NCBI RefSeq assembly: GCF_024623785.1
Contig: NZ_JANKBZ010000035.1
Location: 60,960-124,959, forward strand
Source of the DNA: Archangium lipolyticum
GTDB lineage: Bacteria > Myxococcota > Myxococcia > Myxococcales > Myxococcaceae
Reading direction: 5' to 3'
Length of the DNA stretch: 64,000 bases
The notes beneath the pieces were generated by a model. It did not search any database. It had not been told where the DNA came from and saw only the letters and a program-made list of their open reading frames with translations. This document shows, piece by piece, positions 17,377 to 26,669 of this stretch. A program made the position numbers and the translations under genes. The first letter of the stretch is position 1. Every line of letters begins with the position of its first letter.

Positions 17377-18501
17377 TTACCGCTTTCCGAGTTCGGTCCG
17401 CTCGAAGTGGTCTCCACTCCAAGCAAAGTTGATGGTCGGGCCGTTCGAGTAACCGATGCTCAACGCGCCCTCTTCATCGAGCACCACATTCGTCGCTCGG
17501 CCCAGCGCACACGTGGCGGCCGGCCATTCGAGCACCCGCTGCGCCGTCTTCCCCTTCACGAGGTAGAGGGCGAGGCGCAGCTCCTTGTCCCCGTCACACT
17601 TGCCACCGGTGGTGTACGGATTCTCGCCCGTCAACACCGCGAGCAGCGGCCTTCCATCCGGCAAAGACAGCGTCTCCGGCACATTCACGCCCACCTTCTC
17701 CGCGGAGACGGCATTCGGGGCCACCAGGGCCTTGAGCAGGCCAGGCGTCAGGGCCGCGTCCGCCTCTACCCAGAGCGGGTAGTGGAGCACGCCATAGCCC
17801 AGCCAGCCGTCCGGCTGCCCCTCGAGCGCCACCACGCCCTCCGGGGGCTTGAGCTTGAGTCCCTTGCGGAAGTCGTCCGGCAGCTTGAGGGCGTCCCCCA
17901 CCATGCTCCCGCCCTGGCAGTTGGTGACGGGGGCGGGCTTCGCGCCCGCTCCGTCCACGTCCTCATAGGTGAGGCACAGGTCGAGCACGAGCGGCTCCAC
18001 CGCGGGGATGCGCGGCAGGGCGCGGGCGGGGATGGCCACCTCGAGCGCCAGGTTGTTGTCCTTGCGCTTCACCCCCGCGTCCACCAGCTTCTGGGCGAAC
18101 TCGGAGGTGCCGCTCTCCGGCGGCGAGGCGCGCTTGCCATCGAAGGCGAAGCGGAACACGTGGCCGCTGGCGGTGGCACCGGCCTCGGGGAAGAAGAGCG
18201 TGAGGGTGAGCACGTCCCCGGCCTGGAGCTGGTCGTCCGTGGCCTCCACCCCCACGTAGAGGATGTCCTTGCGCCACGCGGCGCGGGCCGTGAAGGAGGC
18301 GCTCGCGTCCAGGGACGCGGGGGGCTTGAAGGTGAGCGTGCCGGGGAAGTCCTTGAGGTCCCCATCCAGCTTCGGGGCCTTGGGCAGCGAGGGCACGGCC
18401 TTGGTGGGACGCTGCTGCTCCGGAGCCGGCGCCTGCTCCTGGGCGGAGGCGGCCACCGGGGCGAGCGCCCCGAGCACTGCGGAAGCGACGAGTGCGCGCA
18501 C
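17377..18501 (-). CDS. exported protein with CBM9-like domain
   Basis: 374 residues with a GTG start 2 bases after the yajQ stop. A signal peptide ends near AASA-QEQ. Residues about 40-205 follow the carbohydrate-binding family 9-like pattern ([11 protein letters not shown] ... [19 protein letters not shown]). The C-terminal half (about 230-374) is unrecognised and contains Cys residues that may pair. It is probably periplasmic or surface-exposed. Its place between yajQ and rimO looks like operon packing and does not point to a shared role. Confidence 0.75.
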   Translation of the reverse strand: MRALVASAVLGALAPVAASAQEQAPAPEQQRPTKAVPSLPKAPKLDGDLKDFPGTLTFKPPASLDASASFTARAAWRKDILYVGVEATDDQLQAGDVLTLTLFFPEAGATASGHVFRFAFDGKRASPPESGTSEFAQKLVDAGVKRKDNNLALEVAIPARALPRIPAVEPLVLDLCLTYEDVDGAGAKPAPVTNCQGGSMVGDALKLPDDFRKGLKLKPPEGVVALEGQPDGWLGYGVLHYPLWVEADAALTPGLLKALVAPNAVSAEKVGVNVPETLSLPDGRPLLAVLTGENPYTTGGKCDGDKELRLALYLVKGKTAQRVLEWPAATCALGRATNVVLDEEGALSIGYSNGPTINFAWSGDHFERTELGKR

Positions 18502-18503
18502 GG

Positions 18504-19001
18504 CTAGTCCCGGAAGTTGGTGAACTGCATGTCGAGCTGCAGCCGGTCCTGCTCCTTGCGGAACAGGGCGATGGCCGCCTGAAGGTCATCCTTGTTCTTG
18601 CCCGTGACGCGCAGCTGGTCGCCCTGGATGGAGCCCTGGACCTTCATCTTCGAGTCCTTGAGGAGCTTCACCAGCTCCTTGGACTTCTCCACCGGGATGC
18701 CCTGCTGCAGCTTGATGAGCTGCTTCACGTTGGACAGGCCCGTCTTCTCGATGGGCTCGTACTCCAGCGCCAGCAGCGAGATGCCGCGCTTGGCCAGCTT
18801 GCTGAGCAGGACCTCCTTGGCGGCCTGGACCTTCTCCTCGCTGTTGGCCTTCACCGTGATGGAGGTCTTGTCCGGAGCGAGCACGATGTCCCCGTTGACG
18901 CCCTGGAAGTCGTAACGGGTGGAGATCTCCTTCTTGGCCTGATTGACCGCGTTGTCGAGCTCGGCGATATCGATTTTGGAGACGACGTCGAAGGAAGGCA
19001 T
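18504..19001 (-). CDS. yajQ: YajQ-family nucleotide-binding protein
   Basis: 165 residues from ATG 19001 (MPSFDVVSKIDIAELDNAVNQ, the conserved YajQ start). It has two ferredoxin-like halves, with ISTRYDFQGVNGDI and DLQAAIALFRKEQDRLQLDMQFTNFRD at the end. YajQ proteins bind nucleic acid or nucleotides; in Xanthomonas a homologue is a cyclic-di-GMP effector. The start is 17 bases downstream of the RNase J stop, so they are probably cotranscribed. Confidence 0.93.
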   Translation of the reverse strand: MPSFDVVSKIDIAELDNAVNQAKKEISTRYDFQGVNGDIVLAPDKTSITVKANSEEKVQAAKEVLLSKLAKRGISLLALEYEPIEKTGLSNVKQLIKLQQGIPVEKSKELVKLLKDSKMKVQGSIQGDQLRVTGKNKDDLQAAIALFRKEQDRLQLDMQFTNFRD

Positions 19002-19018
19002 GGCAGTCCGCGCCCTTA

Positions 19019-20662
19019 TCACACCTTGATGACCATCGGCACCACGACGGGCCGCTTGGATGTATACAGCTTGAAGGCCCGGCGCACGGCGCGTGCCAGC
19101 TCCTCCCGGGCCCGGGCGTCATCCCCCCGGAGCTGCGGGGACATCTCCAGGAAGAAGGTCCGGGCGTCCTCCGCCACCCGGGGCAGCAGCACCTGCTCGT
19201 CCAGGTTCAGGCCCTGGCCCGTGAGCTGCGGCCCCGCCATCACCGACAGGCTCGCCCGGTCGATGACGAGGGCGGCCACGATCAGACCCGTCTCGGCGAG
19301 CCGGGTGCGATCCTGCATGATGTCGGGAGTTACCACACCTCCACCGAAGCGATCCCGGTAGATGCGGCCGGTGGGCACACTGCCCGCGAAGCGGCCCTGC
19401 CCCTCCTCGAAGACGAGCAGATCCCCATCCTGGGCGAGCAGGAGGTTGGCGGGGGCCAGCCCGGACTCCTTCGCCGTGGCCAGGTGGCGGTGCAGGTGGT
19501 GCAACTCGCCGTGAATGGGGACGAAGTTGCGGGGGCGCACCAGGTCCAGCACGCGCCGCTGCTGGGGCTGGCTGGCGTGGCCGGAGACGTGCACGCCGGG
19601 CTCCAGGTCCGGGTAGATGACGCGAGCACCCCGCCAGAGCAGCTGGTCGATGAGACCGGACACGGCGCGCTCGTTGCCGGGGATGGCGCGGGCGCTGAGG
19701 ACGACCAGGTCCCCGGGCTCCAGGCGCATGGCGCCGTCTCCAGAGGCGAGCTGCGAGAGACCGGCGCGCGGCTCGGCCTGGGAGCCGGTGGCGAGCACCA
19801 GCAGGCGCCCGGCGGGCACCGAGGGCGCCGCGTCCAGCGAGACGAAGAGGGCGTCGTTGATGCCGGGGAGGAAGCCGAGCTGGCGCGCCATCTCGATGTT
19901 GCGCGCCATGCTGCGGCCCATGGTGACGACCTTGCGCTCCAGCTTCTGCGCCAGCTGCAACACGTGGTGGATGCGGTGCAGGTTGGAGGCGAACATGCTC
20001 ACCACGATGCGGCCCGGCACATCGCGGAAGAGCCGATCGAAGGTCTGCTCCACCTCGCGCTCGCTGCCCGTCTCGTGCGTGCGCTCGGAGTTGGTGGAGT
20101 CGGACAGCAGGCAGAGCACGCCCTCGTCACCGAGCTCGCCCCAGCGCTCCAGGTCCGTGCGCAGGCCGTCGATCGGGTCCGGATCCAGCTTGAAGTCGCC
20201 GGTGTGGATGACGGGCCCCTCGGGGGTACGGACGATGTAGCCCACCGCGTCCGGCACCGTGTGCGTGACACGGCAGGCCTCGACGGTGAAGTGGGCTCCC
20301 ACCGGGAAGGGGTTGCGCGGCTCTATCTCGCGCAGGTCCGCCTCCACCCCCAGCTCCTCCAGCCGGTTGCGCACCATGCCGAGCGTGAAGCGGGTGCCGT
20401 ACACGGGCACGGGCACGTCGTTGAGCAGGAAGGGCAGGGCGCCGACGTGGTCCTCGTGGCCGTGGGTGAGGACGATGCCCTTGAGCAGCGAGGCGTTCTG
20501 CCGCAGGTAGGTGAAGTCCGGTACGACGATGTCCACGCCCAGCGTGCCGATGGGGGGGAACATCAAGCCGCAGTCGATGAGGAGCATCTCCCCCCGGCAG
20601 GCGATGACCATGGCGTTCAGGCCAATCTCACCCAGTCCTCCCAGGGGAATCACATGGAGCAT
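19019..20662 (-). CDS. rnj: ribonuclease J-type metallo-beta-lactamase RNase
   Basis: 547 residues. It contains the metal-binding HGHEDH (residues 67-72), HTGDFKLDPDP and the beta-CASP motifs (SDSTNSER, SMFASNLHRI, SGHASQPQQR, HGELHHL). RNase J is a 5'-to-3' exo- and endonuclease for mRNA decay and rRNA maturation. The length matches the family, with a C-terminal domain from about 450. An upstream Shine-Dalgarno is weak. yajQ follows immediately. Confidence 0.95.
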   Translation of the reverse strand: MLHVIPLGGLGEIGLNAMVIACRGEMLLIDCGLMFPPIGTLGVDIVVPDFTYLRQNASLLKGIVLTHGHEDHVGALPFLLNDVPVPVYGTRFTLGMVRNRLEELGVEADLREIEPRNPFPVGAHFTVEACRVTHTVPDAVGYIVRTPEGPVIHTGDFKLDPDPIDGLRTDLERWGELGDEGVLCLLSDSTNSERTHETGSEREVEQTFDRLFRDVPGRIVVSMFASNLHRIHHVLQLAQKLERKVVTMGRSMARNIEMARQLGFLPGINDALFVSLDAAPSVPAGRLLVLATGSQAEPRAGLSQLASGDGAMRLEPGDLVVLSARAIPGNERAVSGLIDQLLWRGARVIYPDLEPGVHVSGHASQPQQRRVLDLVRPRNFVPIHGELHHLHRHLATAKESGLAPANLLLAQDGDLLVFEEGQGRFAGSVPTGRIYRDRFGGGVVTPDIMQDRTRLAETGLIVAALVIDRASLSVMAGPQLTGQGLNLDEQVLLPRVAEDARTFFLEMSPQLRGDDARAREELARAVRRAFKLYTSKRPVVVPMVIKV

Positions 20663-20737
20663 GCGCCTACATATATGGGCATGGGAGGCCGGGCGCCCTC
20701 AGGAATCGTACGCCTGCCTCCTCGCTCCCCTGCCTGC

Positions 20738-21382
20738 TCATGTTTCCAGGGCGGGGAACTCCCGGCCGGCGATCTTCCCGAGCGTCCGCGCGACCGTGGC
20801 CAGCCGCAGGATGGGCAGGTCCGTCGGGGAGTCGCCGATGGCGAAGACGGGGCGCTCGGTGATGAGCTGGCGGGTGGCCAGGACCTTGCCCTCGCCACAG
20901 GTGCAGGGCGGCAGCAGCTCATCGCTCAGCCGGCCCTCCACCTCGCGCAGGCGCATGCCCACCACGCGCTCGATGCCCATGCGCGCTCCCGCCACCCGCC
21001 CGAGCAACTCGGCCGAGCCCGTGAGGATCCACACCCGGTGACGCCGGGAGAGGGCCCGCGCCAGCTCGACGGTGTGCGGGTTGAGCCGCACCTCACCCCG
21101 CTCCAGCACGTCGGTGGCGAGCGCCTCGACCTCGCTGGGGCTCAGCCCGGCCAGGGCCTGGGCGGCCACGTCGCCCGCTCCGCACCAGTCGCGAGCCGCC
21201 AGTGCCTCGTAGGCACCCCAGGGGTCGGTGGTGCCGAGGATGGAGGCGGCGCGGGGGGGCAGCCGGTGCAGCAGACGCCGCAGGGTGGCCTCGCCGATGT
21301 CTCCGACGAGCAGGGTGTTGTCGAGATCGAAGACGGCGTCTCCGGGGGGCAGCGCATCCAATTGGTCGAGCAGGGCCTTCAT
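20738..21382 (-). CDS. HAD-superfamily phosphatase (SerB-like)
   Basis: 214 residues. The HAD nucleophile motif DLDNTLL gives Asp19 and Asp21; motif II is WILTGSAE and motif IV is AIGDSPTDLPIL. A helical cap lies between residues about 30 and 95. This arrangement fits the phosphoserine-phosphatase-like group acting on small phospho-compounds; the substrate is unknown. Two cysteines (CTCGEGK) precede the catalytic Lys. It lies 75 bases upstream of RNase J in the same direction. Confidence 0.85.
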   Translation of the reverse strand: MKALLDQLDALPPGDAVFDLDNTLLVGDIGEATLRRLLHRLPPRAASILGTTDPWGAYEALAARDWCGAGDVAAQALAGLSPSEVEALATDVLERGEVRLNPHTVELARALSRRHRVWILTGSAELLGRVAGARMGIERVVGMRLREVEGRLSDELLPPCTCGEGKVLATRQLITERPVFAIGDSPTDLPILRLATVARTLGKIAGREFPALET

Positions 21383-21403
21383 GGCGGGGACTCTAGCCCA
21401 GGC

Positions 21404-21787
21404 TCAGCGCGCCTTGATGATGAGGTAGCGCAGCACGGCCTCGTTGGAGGCATTCTCCAGCGCCAGGGTCTTCCCGACAGGCAGGCCGACGAGGCTTCCG
21501 GGCTCGAGTGCGACACGCTGCCCATCGACGTACGCCGCACCGTGCCCTTCCAGCGCGAGCACGAGCTCGTCGTCCTCCTGCTGGACGTGTGGGCCCACGC
21601 TGCCGCCGGGCTCCAGCTCACACGCGAGCACGGCCGTGAACGGTGGAGTGAACTCGCCGGTGTACAGGTTCCAGACACGCACGGTGCCCTTTCCCCCGAA
21701 CAACGCCGAGATGGCCTCGTGCTCCTTCTGCGGGTTCCACATGTCCTGGAACATACTCCGGCGGGCGAGCTTCCGAGCCAGGCGCAT
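21404..21787 (-). CDS. cupin-domain protein
   Basis: 127 residues forming a single small beta-barrel. The cupin pattern is G(X)nH(X)nE...: PGGSVGPHVQQEDDELVLALEG followed by VDGQRVALEPGSLVGLPVG. One metal-ligand His and one Glu are visible (HVQQEDDE). Function is not predictable from the fold. It ends 21 bases upstream of the HAD gene and may belong to the same transcript; the response regulator diverges upstream. Confidence 0.8.
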   Translation of the reverse strand: MRLARKLARRSMFQDMWNPQKEHEAISALFGGKGTVRVWNLYTGEFTPPFTAVLACELEPGGSVGPHVQQEDDELVLALEGHGAAYVDGQRVALEPGSLVGLPVGKTLALENASNEAVLRYLIIKAR

Positions 21788-21897
21788 GGTGCGCCGCCCT
21801 CCCTCGGAGCAGAGGGCGAAGCACCCGCCAGGGCCTTGGTAGACAACCCTCGAGAGTCCCTGGCATGTCTCTCGAGCTGATCGCAGTGAGGGACCTC

Positions 21898-22362
21898 ATG
21901 GAGCAGAAGAAGCCCGTCACCATCTTGATGGCGGATGACGACGCGGATGACCGGGATTTCGCCCGCACCGCGATGGAGGAGAGCAGGCTCGTCAATGAGC
22001 TCCGGTTCGTCGAGGACGGCGAGGAGCTGCTCGACTACCTGCACCGCCGTGGCCGCTATGCCGACCCGAAGGACTCCCCCCGGCCCGGGTTGATCCTCCT
22101 GGACCTGAACATGCCCCGCAAGGACGGCCGCGAGGCCCTGCGGGAGATCAAGTCCGACCCGGTGCTCAAGGCGATCCCCGTCGTGGTCCTGACCACCTCC
22201 AAGGCCGAGGAGGACATCCTGCGCAGCTACGACCTGGGGGCCAACTGCTTCATCACCAAGCCGGTGACCTTCGAGGGGCTCGTCGATGTCGTGAGGGTGC
22301 TCGACAAGCACTGGTTCCAGATCGTCGAGCTGCCTCCCGCGCTCCGCTCCCGTGAGCCCTGA
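21898..22362 (+). CDS. single-domain response regulator (Rcp1/CheY-like)
   Basis: 154 residues from ATG 21898, which has GAGGG 6 bases upstream; an in-frame ATG at 21865 would add 11 residues. Acidic pocket MADDDADDRD, phospho-acceptor Asp69 in LLDLNMP, Thr near 100 (LTTS) and Lys121 (ITKPV) are all present. The extra loop around residues 50-62 (RRGRYADPKDSPRPG) is typical of the Rcp1 group, which commonly partners phytochrome-like or GAF-type kinases. It has no output domain. The GAF-GAF kinase about 1.4 kb downstream is a possible partner; that is inference. Confidence 0.92.
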   Translation: MEQKKPVTILMADDDADDRDFARTAMEESRLVNELRFVEDGEELLDYLHRRGRYADPKDSPRPGLILLDLNMPRKDGREALREIKSDPVLKAIPVVVLTTSKAEEDILRSYDLGANCFITKPVTFEGLVDVVRVLDKHWFQIVELPPALRSREP

Positions 22363-22383
22363 TGCCGGCGCCGGAACGGCTCC

Positions 22384-22776
22384 TCATTCCTTGGGGATGT
22401 TGTAGCCGGCCTCGCCGTAGGGCCGGAGCCGGTCGAGCCAGAGCGCCTCCAGCACCCGCAGCTCCTCCTTGAGATCCACGCCCGGCTCCTCCGGCGGCTC
22501 GAGGATGTCGAGCTGCTCGAAGGAGAAGCTGTCGGCTCCGTGGCGCCGCCAGTCCTCCTGTAGCTCGCGGTTGGGGCAGGAGCCCAGCTCCAGCTCGAAG
22601 CGGACGCGGTTGAGCATTCCCGGAAGGTTGAGGCCCGAGCCCACCAGCACCTTGCCGTTGGTGCGGTTGCGGATGATGTACACCCCCATCGGGGGCGGCT
22701 TCTCCTTGTAGGCTCGTTTCATCTCGGCGCGCGAAGTCGGACCGCCGCGCGCGGCGCGGTCATTCGGAGAGGACAT
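22384..22776 (-). CDS. GIY-YIG nuclease-domain protein
   Basis: 130 residues. The GIY-YIG core begins with MGVYIIRNRTNGKVLVGSG (about 30-48), in which the second motif is VLVGSG, and continues with Arg/Asn-containing LNRVRFELELGSCPNRELQ and EALWLDRLRPYGEAGYN. Length and pattern match small standalone GIY-YIG proteins of unknown target. The family is a single-strand or branched-DNA nuclease fold. It is convergent with the response regulator. Confidence 0.75.
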   Translation of the reverse strand: MSSPNDRAARGGPTSRAEMKRAYKEKPPPMGVYIIRNRTNGKVLVGSGLNLPGMLNRVRFELELGSCPNRELQEDWRRHGADSFSFEQLDILEPPEEPGVDLKEELRVLEALWLDRLRPYGEAGYNIPKE

Positions 22777-22814
22777 ACGGGTGCTCCTGGTGTCGTGAGG
22801 TGAGGAAAGGCGCT

Positions 22815-23390
22815 TCAGCTCTCGTAGCCGAGCGCGATGAGCTTCTGTTCGAGGCGTGCGCGGGCGTCCGGGTCGAGCGGCTCCACCCAGTTGCGTCCCA
22901 TCCGCTCCCAGTCGGGATCCGTGGTGTCCACGCCGCGGGCCTTCAGGAAGTCGGCCTCGCAGATGAAGAACTGCCGCCGGTAGGGGAAGAGGTAGCCGCC
23001 CATGGCCCGGAGCGAGGCGAGTGCCTCCGGGTAGGTGGAGAACCAGCGGTTGAGGAAGACGCTCGCGTGCTGGATGAAGAAGCGCTCGAAGTCGACCTGG
23101 GGAGGGGTCTCCTCCTCCTCGCCGCGTGCGCTCCGCAACTCCTCCCAGGAGGCGTGGCCCTGCTCCCGGGCGATGACGGCGAGCGCGTGCTTGCGGCGGA
23201 CCTGCTCCCTGCTCGCGAGCACCTCGCCTGGCGTCTGACCCGCGAAGGCAGGAAGGGCGCGCAGCCGCTCAGCGGCCCGGGTGGAACGCTGGGCGTCGGA
23301 AGAGAGCAGATCCTTGAGCAGGATCGATGCCCGGATCTTGCACTCGCGGAGTGGGAGGGGCGTGACGGCCGCGCGGGAGTCGGTTCCCAT
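22815..23390 (-). CDS. hypothetical protein with a GHASWEEL-type helical motif
   Basis: 191 residues. The N-terminal half is helical and includes KHALAVIAREQGHASWEEL, a motif seen in several uncharacterised or ankyrin/glyoxalase-associated proteins. The C-terminal half is aromatic-rich (FLNRWFSTYPEALASLRAMGG, YLFPYRRQFFICEADFL). There is no signal peptide or membrane segment. It lies upstream of the GIY-YIG gene in the same orientation, with a 38-base gap, so the two may be cotranscribed. The function is unknown. Confidence 0.7.
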   Translation of the reverse strand: MGTDSRAAVTPLPLRECKIRASILLKDLLSSDAQRSTRAAERLRALPAFAGQTPGEVLASREQVRRKHALAVIAREQGHASWEELRSARGEEEETPPQVDFERFFIQHASVFLNRWFSTYPEALASLRAMGGYLFPYRRQFFICEADFLKARGVDTTDPDWERMGRNWVEPLDPDARARLEQKLIALGYES

Positions 23391-23761
23391 GAAAAGTCCC
23401 TCGTTGTCGGCCCTTACCCGAGTGTGGGCCGTGGAAGGAATTCATCGAGAACAAACATGTCGGACCGCGGGGAGAAACGAGGGTGACGTCGTCTTTTTCG
23501 GGCAGGCGCCCCTCGGCACCTGCCCCAGAGATAGTGAAAGGCCAGGACTCCTGCAAGTCCGTTCTCGCCGCTCCCTTCCCCGCACGGCCTGCGTGCCATG
23601 CCGTGCACTCTGGCGGATGCGTTTCTCGGCCCGGTGTTGTTGATGGCGCTGAAGCCGGACCTGGGCTCGTCTCGGGCGCGTTGAGAGGGGCTCGGGCGCT
23701 CCGCTCTCCCTCTGCTCGCAATCGCTCCGGAGCCGATGCTGTTCCCTCCTCAGGAGGGGTT
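23391..23761. other. divergent intergenic region
   Basis: About 370 bases separate a minus-strand gene and a plus-strand kinase. The kinase frame stays open upstream to 23483, but that part has no recognisable domain and the sequence lacks a good ribosome site there. I see no gene, strong hairpin or recognisable promoter box. Confidence 0.4.
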
Positions 23762-25564
23762 GTGTCCGACTCCGCAGCTCATACCGGAGGGCAGGAGCAT
23801 GGTGCCGAGCGGGATGCGGTGCCGAGGGAGGTCCAGTGCGCCGTCCTCCGCGACCGCCGACTGGCGGCCCTGCGGAGCACCGCCCTGCTGGACACACCCG
23901 CCGAGGAGGCATTCGATCGATTGGCCCGGCTGGCCACGCGGGTGATTGGCGCACCGGTGGGGCTCGTCACCCTGGTGGCCGAGGACCGGCAGTTCTTCAA
24001 GAGCTGCGTGGGCCTGCCTGCTCCCTGGTGTGATGTCCGCCAGACCCCCCTGACCCATTCCTTCTGCATGCACGTGGTGGCCACGGGCGAGCCGCTCCTC
24101 ATCGAGGACGCGCGCCAGCACCCCGTGCTGCGGGAGAACCTGGCCATCGACCAGCTCGGCGTCGTGGCGTACGCCGGCGTTCCCCTCACGGCCTCGGAAG
24201 GGGAGGTCATCGGCACCTTCTGTGTCATCGACACCCGGCCGCGTGTCTGGACGGACGGCGATCTGCACATCCTCTTGGAGCTGGCTTTGTCGGTGATGAC
24301 GGAGATAGAGCTGCGGGCCAGCCGCGCGCTGGAGCGCCAGGCGCGGGCGGCGGAGGCGGCTCATGCCGAGTCGGAGGCCGCCCGCACGCGCTTCGCCCTG
24401 CTGGCGGAGCTGAGCGCCGTGCTCGCCGAGGGGTTCGAGCTCCAATCCGTGCTCGCCCGGGCCGTGCGGCTGGTGGTGCCCCTGGTGGCGGAGGGGTGCA
24501 TGGTGGAGCTGCTCGACAAGGACGGCCGGCTGCGGAGGGTGGCGGTGGTCCACCAGGATGCCCACGAGCAGGAACGGCTCCGCTCGCTGCCCGAAGCGCA
24601 GGCCCTGCTCGTGCCCGAGTCCCGGGACGGGGCGCCGGTCGCCGGGCTCATGCGCGTCACCGGACCCGAGGGCACCTTCCTCCGGCTGCCGCTGTCGAGC
24701 CACGGCCGGGTGCTGGGTGCCGTCGGCTTCACCTGCTCCCCCTCGCGCCTCCTGGGTGAGACCGAGCTGGCCCTGGCCCGGGACGTGGCGCGCCGCATGG
24801 CGATGGCGGTGGAGAACGCCCGGCTGTACGAGGAGGCGCACGAGGCCATCCAGATGAGGGACAGGTTCCTCTCCATCGCCTCGCACGAGCTGCGCACGCC
24901 CCTGACGGCGCTGAGGCTGCAGGCGCAGAGCCTGCTGCGTGGCGCCCTCCAGGCGCGGTCGCTCGCGCTGGGAGAGGTGTGCAGCAAGGTGAGGGTGATC
25001 TCCCGGCAGGTGGATCGGCTGGGTCACCTGGTGGACGAGCTGTTGGATCTCTCCCGCATCAAGGAGGGGCACCTGTCCTTCCAGCTCGAGCGCGTGGACC
25101 TGGCCGACGTGGTGCGTGACGTGGTGACGCGCTTCCACGAGGACCTGTCACGCTCCGGCAGCATGCTGGTGCTGGCCGGCGTGGACGCGCCCACGGTGGG
25201 GCTGTGGAACCGGCTGCGGCTGGAGCAGGTGGTCGTCAATCTGCTCACCAACGCCATCAAATACGGAAAGGGCCGGCCCATCCGGGTGGAGGTGCACTCG
25301 GACGCGGACACCGTGTGGCTCGCCGTGAGTGACGAGGGGATTGGCATCGCGCCAGGGGACCAGGAGCGCATCTTCGAGCGCTTCGAGCGGGCCGTGTCCG
25401 AGCAGAACTACGGCGGCTTCGGTCTGGGGTTGTGGATCGTCCGGGAGATCGTCCACAGGCTGGGTGGCTCCGTCGCCGTGCGCAGCACGTTGGGGGCCGG
25501 CGCGGCCTTCACGGTGGAGCTCCCCCGCCGCCCGGGACGCTCACCCGCTCCGCTCCTGCACTGA
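23762..25564 (+). CDS. GAF-GAF sensor histidine kinase
   Basis: 600 residues from GTG 23762, chosen for AGGAGG at 23752-23757. GAF domain 1 (about 35-185) begins with RLAALRSTALLDTPAEEAFDRL, the common soluble-kinase GAF pattern, and ends before a coiled coil. GAF domain 2 covers about 205-360. HisKA has His375 in ASHELRTPL; the ATPase domain has NLLTNAIKYG, SDEGIGIAPGD and GGFGLGLWIVRE. There is no membrane segment. No response regulator is adjacent downstream; the Rcp-like regulator at 21.9 kb is the nearest. Possible signals are redox state, light or small ligands bound by GAF; none is shown. Confidence 0.9.
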   Translation: MSDSAAHTGGQEHGAERDAVPREVQCAVLRDRRLAALRSTALLDTPAEEAFDRLARLATRVIGAPVGLVTLVAEDRQFFKSCVGLPAPWCDVRQTPLTHSFCMHVVATGEPLLIEDARQHPVLRENLAIDQLGVVAYAGVPLTASEGEVIGTFCVIDTRPRVWTDGDLHILLELALSVMTEIELRASRALERQARAAEAAHAESEAARTRFALLAELSAVLAEGFELQSVLARAVRLVVPLVAEGCMVELLDKDGRLRRVAVVHQDAHEQERLRSLPEAQALLVPESRDGAPVAGLMRVTGPEGTFLRLPLSSHGRVLGAVGFTCSPSRLLGETELALARDVARRMAMAVENARLYEEAHEAIQMRDRFLSIASHELRTPLTALRLQAQSLLRGALQARSLALGEVCSKVRVISRQVDRLGHLVDELLDLSRIKEGHLSFQLERVDLADVVRDVVTRFHEDLSRSGSMLVLAGVDAPTVGLWNRLRLEQVVVNLLTNAIKYGKGRPIRVEVHSDADTVWLAVSDEGIGIAPGDQERIFERFERAVSEQNYGGFGLGLWIVREIVHRLGGSVAVRSTLGAGAAFTVELPRRPGRSPAPLLH

Positions 25565-25717
25565 CGGCTGCTTCGTCCCGCTGGTGGGATTTCCGTCCTG
25601 CGTTCCGGATGGCCCCCGGACCGTCGCGCGGGATGCGTCCCTCGGAACGCCGCTGCCTGGGTGATTGGCAGGGCTTCTGCACAAGGCGCGGCGCACACGA
25701 CATCACCAGGAGCCATC

Positions 25718-26176
25718 ATGAAGAACCCGTCTTTCGCCCTCGCCGTCCTGCTCGCGATCACCACCTCTGGCTGTGGTTTCGGCGGTCAGCAGTTTCACGG
25801 CAGCTACAACGTGGCGGGCACCGTCACCATCGCCTTGACGGGCCAGACGACCATGACCAACCCGCTCTCGTTCACCTATCGCATCTCGGAAGGAGCCAAC
25901 TCGGACATCCTCATCTCCGAGATCCCAGTAGCGGGGACACCGTGTACCTATCCCGCTGATGTCGAGGGCGATGTGGCGACCCTCAGGCCTGGAACGACCT
26001 GCACCCTGGTGCAGAATGGCCACACGTTCACCAAGACGATCACGAATGGAATTGCTTCGCTCTCTGGCAAGGCCGTCCAGTTGAATTACTCCGGCAACCT
26101 GATGTTCACGGGGGAGGGGAAGACGTATCCGGGCACCATCATCCAGAACGCCACGCTCACCCGGGTCGGGAAGTAG
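25718..26176 (+). CDS. small lipoprotein of unknown function
   Basis: 152 residues from ATG 25718 with CAGGAG about 6 bases upstream. The lipobox is TSGC (Cys19). The mature part is beta-rich and Thr-rich, with two cysteines (CTYP, CTLV) probably forming a disulfide. The family is not recognised. It stands alone downstream of the GAF kinase after 153 bases. Confidence 0.75.
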   Translation: MKNPSFALAVLLAITTSGCGFGGQQFHGSYNVAGTVTIALTGQTTMTNPLSFTYRISEGANSDILISEIPVAGTPCTYPADVEGDVATLRPGTTCTLVQNGHTFTKTITNGIASLSGKAVQLNYSGNLMFTGEGKTYPGTIIQNATLTRVGK

Positions 26177-26215
26177 GCGGAGCCGGGCAGGACTCTCGCG
26201 CCATGCCCAGATTTC

Positions 26216-26238
26216 CCGGGGCCCTTTCAGGGGCCCGG
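26216..26238 (+). terminator. GC-rich hairpin downstream of the lipoprotein gene
   Basis: CCGGGGCCCT pairs with AGGGGCCCGG across a TTC loop with one internal mismatch. No T-run follows, so it is only a possible terminator for the gene ending at 26176. Confidence 0.35.
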
Positions 26239-26263
26239 TGAATCCCAATCGAGGAGGTATGGC

Positions 26264-26617
26264 GTGGAGAACTGGACGCTCGGGTATGGAACCCTGCTGA
26301 CGACGCTCGGGGTGGGCGGGTTCGTCGCGACAGGAGCGCAGCACAAGACAGCGCTCATCCCCGCGGGCTTCGGAACGGCTGCCCTGGGCCTTGGGCTGCT
26401 GGAGCGGCGCGGAGCCCAACGGAACGCGGTGCTCGGGGGGGCGGCGCTCCTCGGGCTGCTCGGCTTGCTGGGAACCGCTCGCGCGCTCGCCCGGCTGCCC
26501 GCGCTGCTGCGGGGTGAGAAGGTGGAACGGCCCGCCGCCATCGTGTCCCAGTCCGCCATGGCGGGACTCTCCGCCGCCTACGTGGCCCTCTGTCTGCGCG
26601 GCCTGTTGTCCCGTTAG
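26264..26617 (+). CDS. small membrane protein
   Basis: 117 residues with a GTG start at 26264; GAGGAGG lies 6 bases upstream. Four hydrophobic segments are visible (about 7-23, 29-45, 56-75 and 95-112), so it is a small polytopic inner-membrane protein. The pattern resembles TMEM14-like small membrane proteins, but I cannot assign it. No partner gene is close. Confidence 0.7.
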   Translation: MENWTLGYGTLLTTLGVGGFVATGAQHKTALIPAGFGTAALGLGLLERRGAQRNAVLGGAALLGLLGLLGTARALARLPALLRGEKVERPAAIVSQSAMAGLSAAYVALCLRGLLSR

Positions 26618-26627
26618 GGCATCGGGG

Positions 26628-26650
26628 GGCCCGCGATGGGCTCGCGGGCC
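26628..26650. terminator. bidirectional hairpin between convergent genes
   Basis: A perfect 9-bp stem, GGCCCGCGA (26628-26636) with TCGCGGGCC (26642-26650), and a 5-base loop. It lies between the membrane protein (plus) and the ELWxxDGT lipoprotein (minus), where both transcripts should end. Confidence 0.55.
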
Positions 26651-26669
26651 TCCGCTGGCCAGGCGTGTG

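Noticed and set aside
19484..21880. Long plus-strand open frame of about 798 codons
   Set aside because: It spans the antisense of RNase J, the HAD and the cupin genes and shows no domain.
23483..23761. Upstream extension of the GAF-GAF kinase
   Set aside because: The frame is open but has no domain and no ribosome site, and its composition differs from the kinase; the GTG at 23762 fits better.
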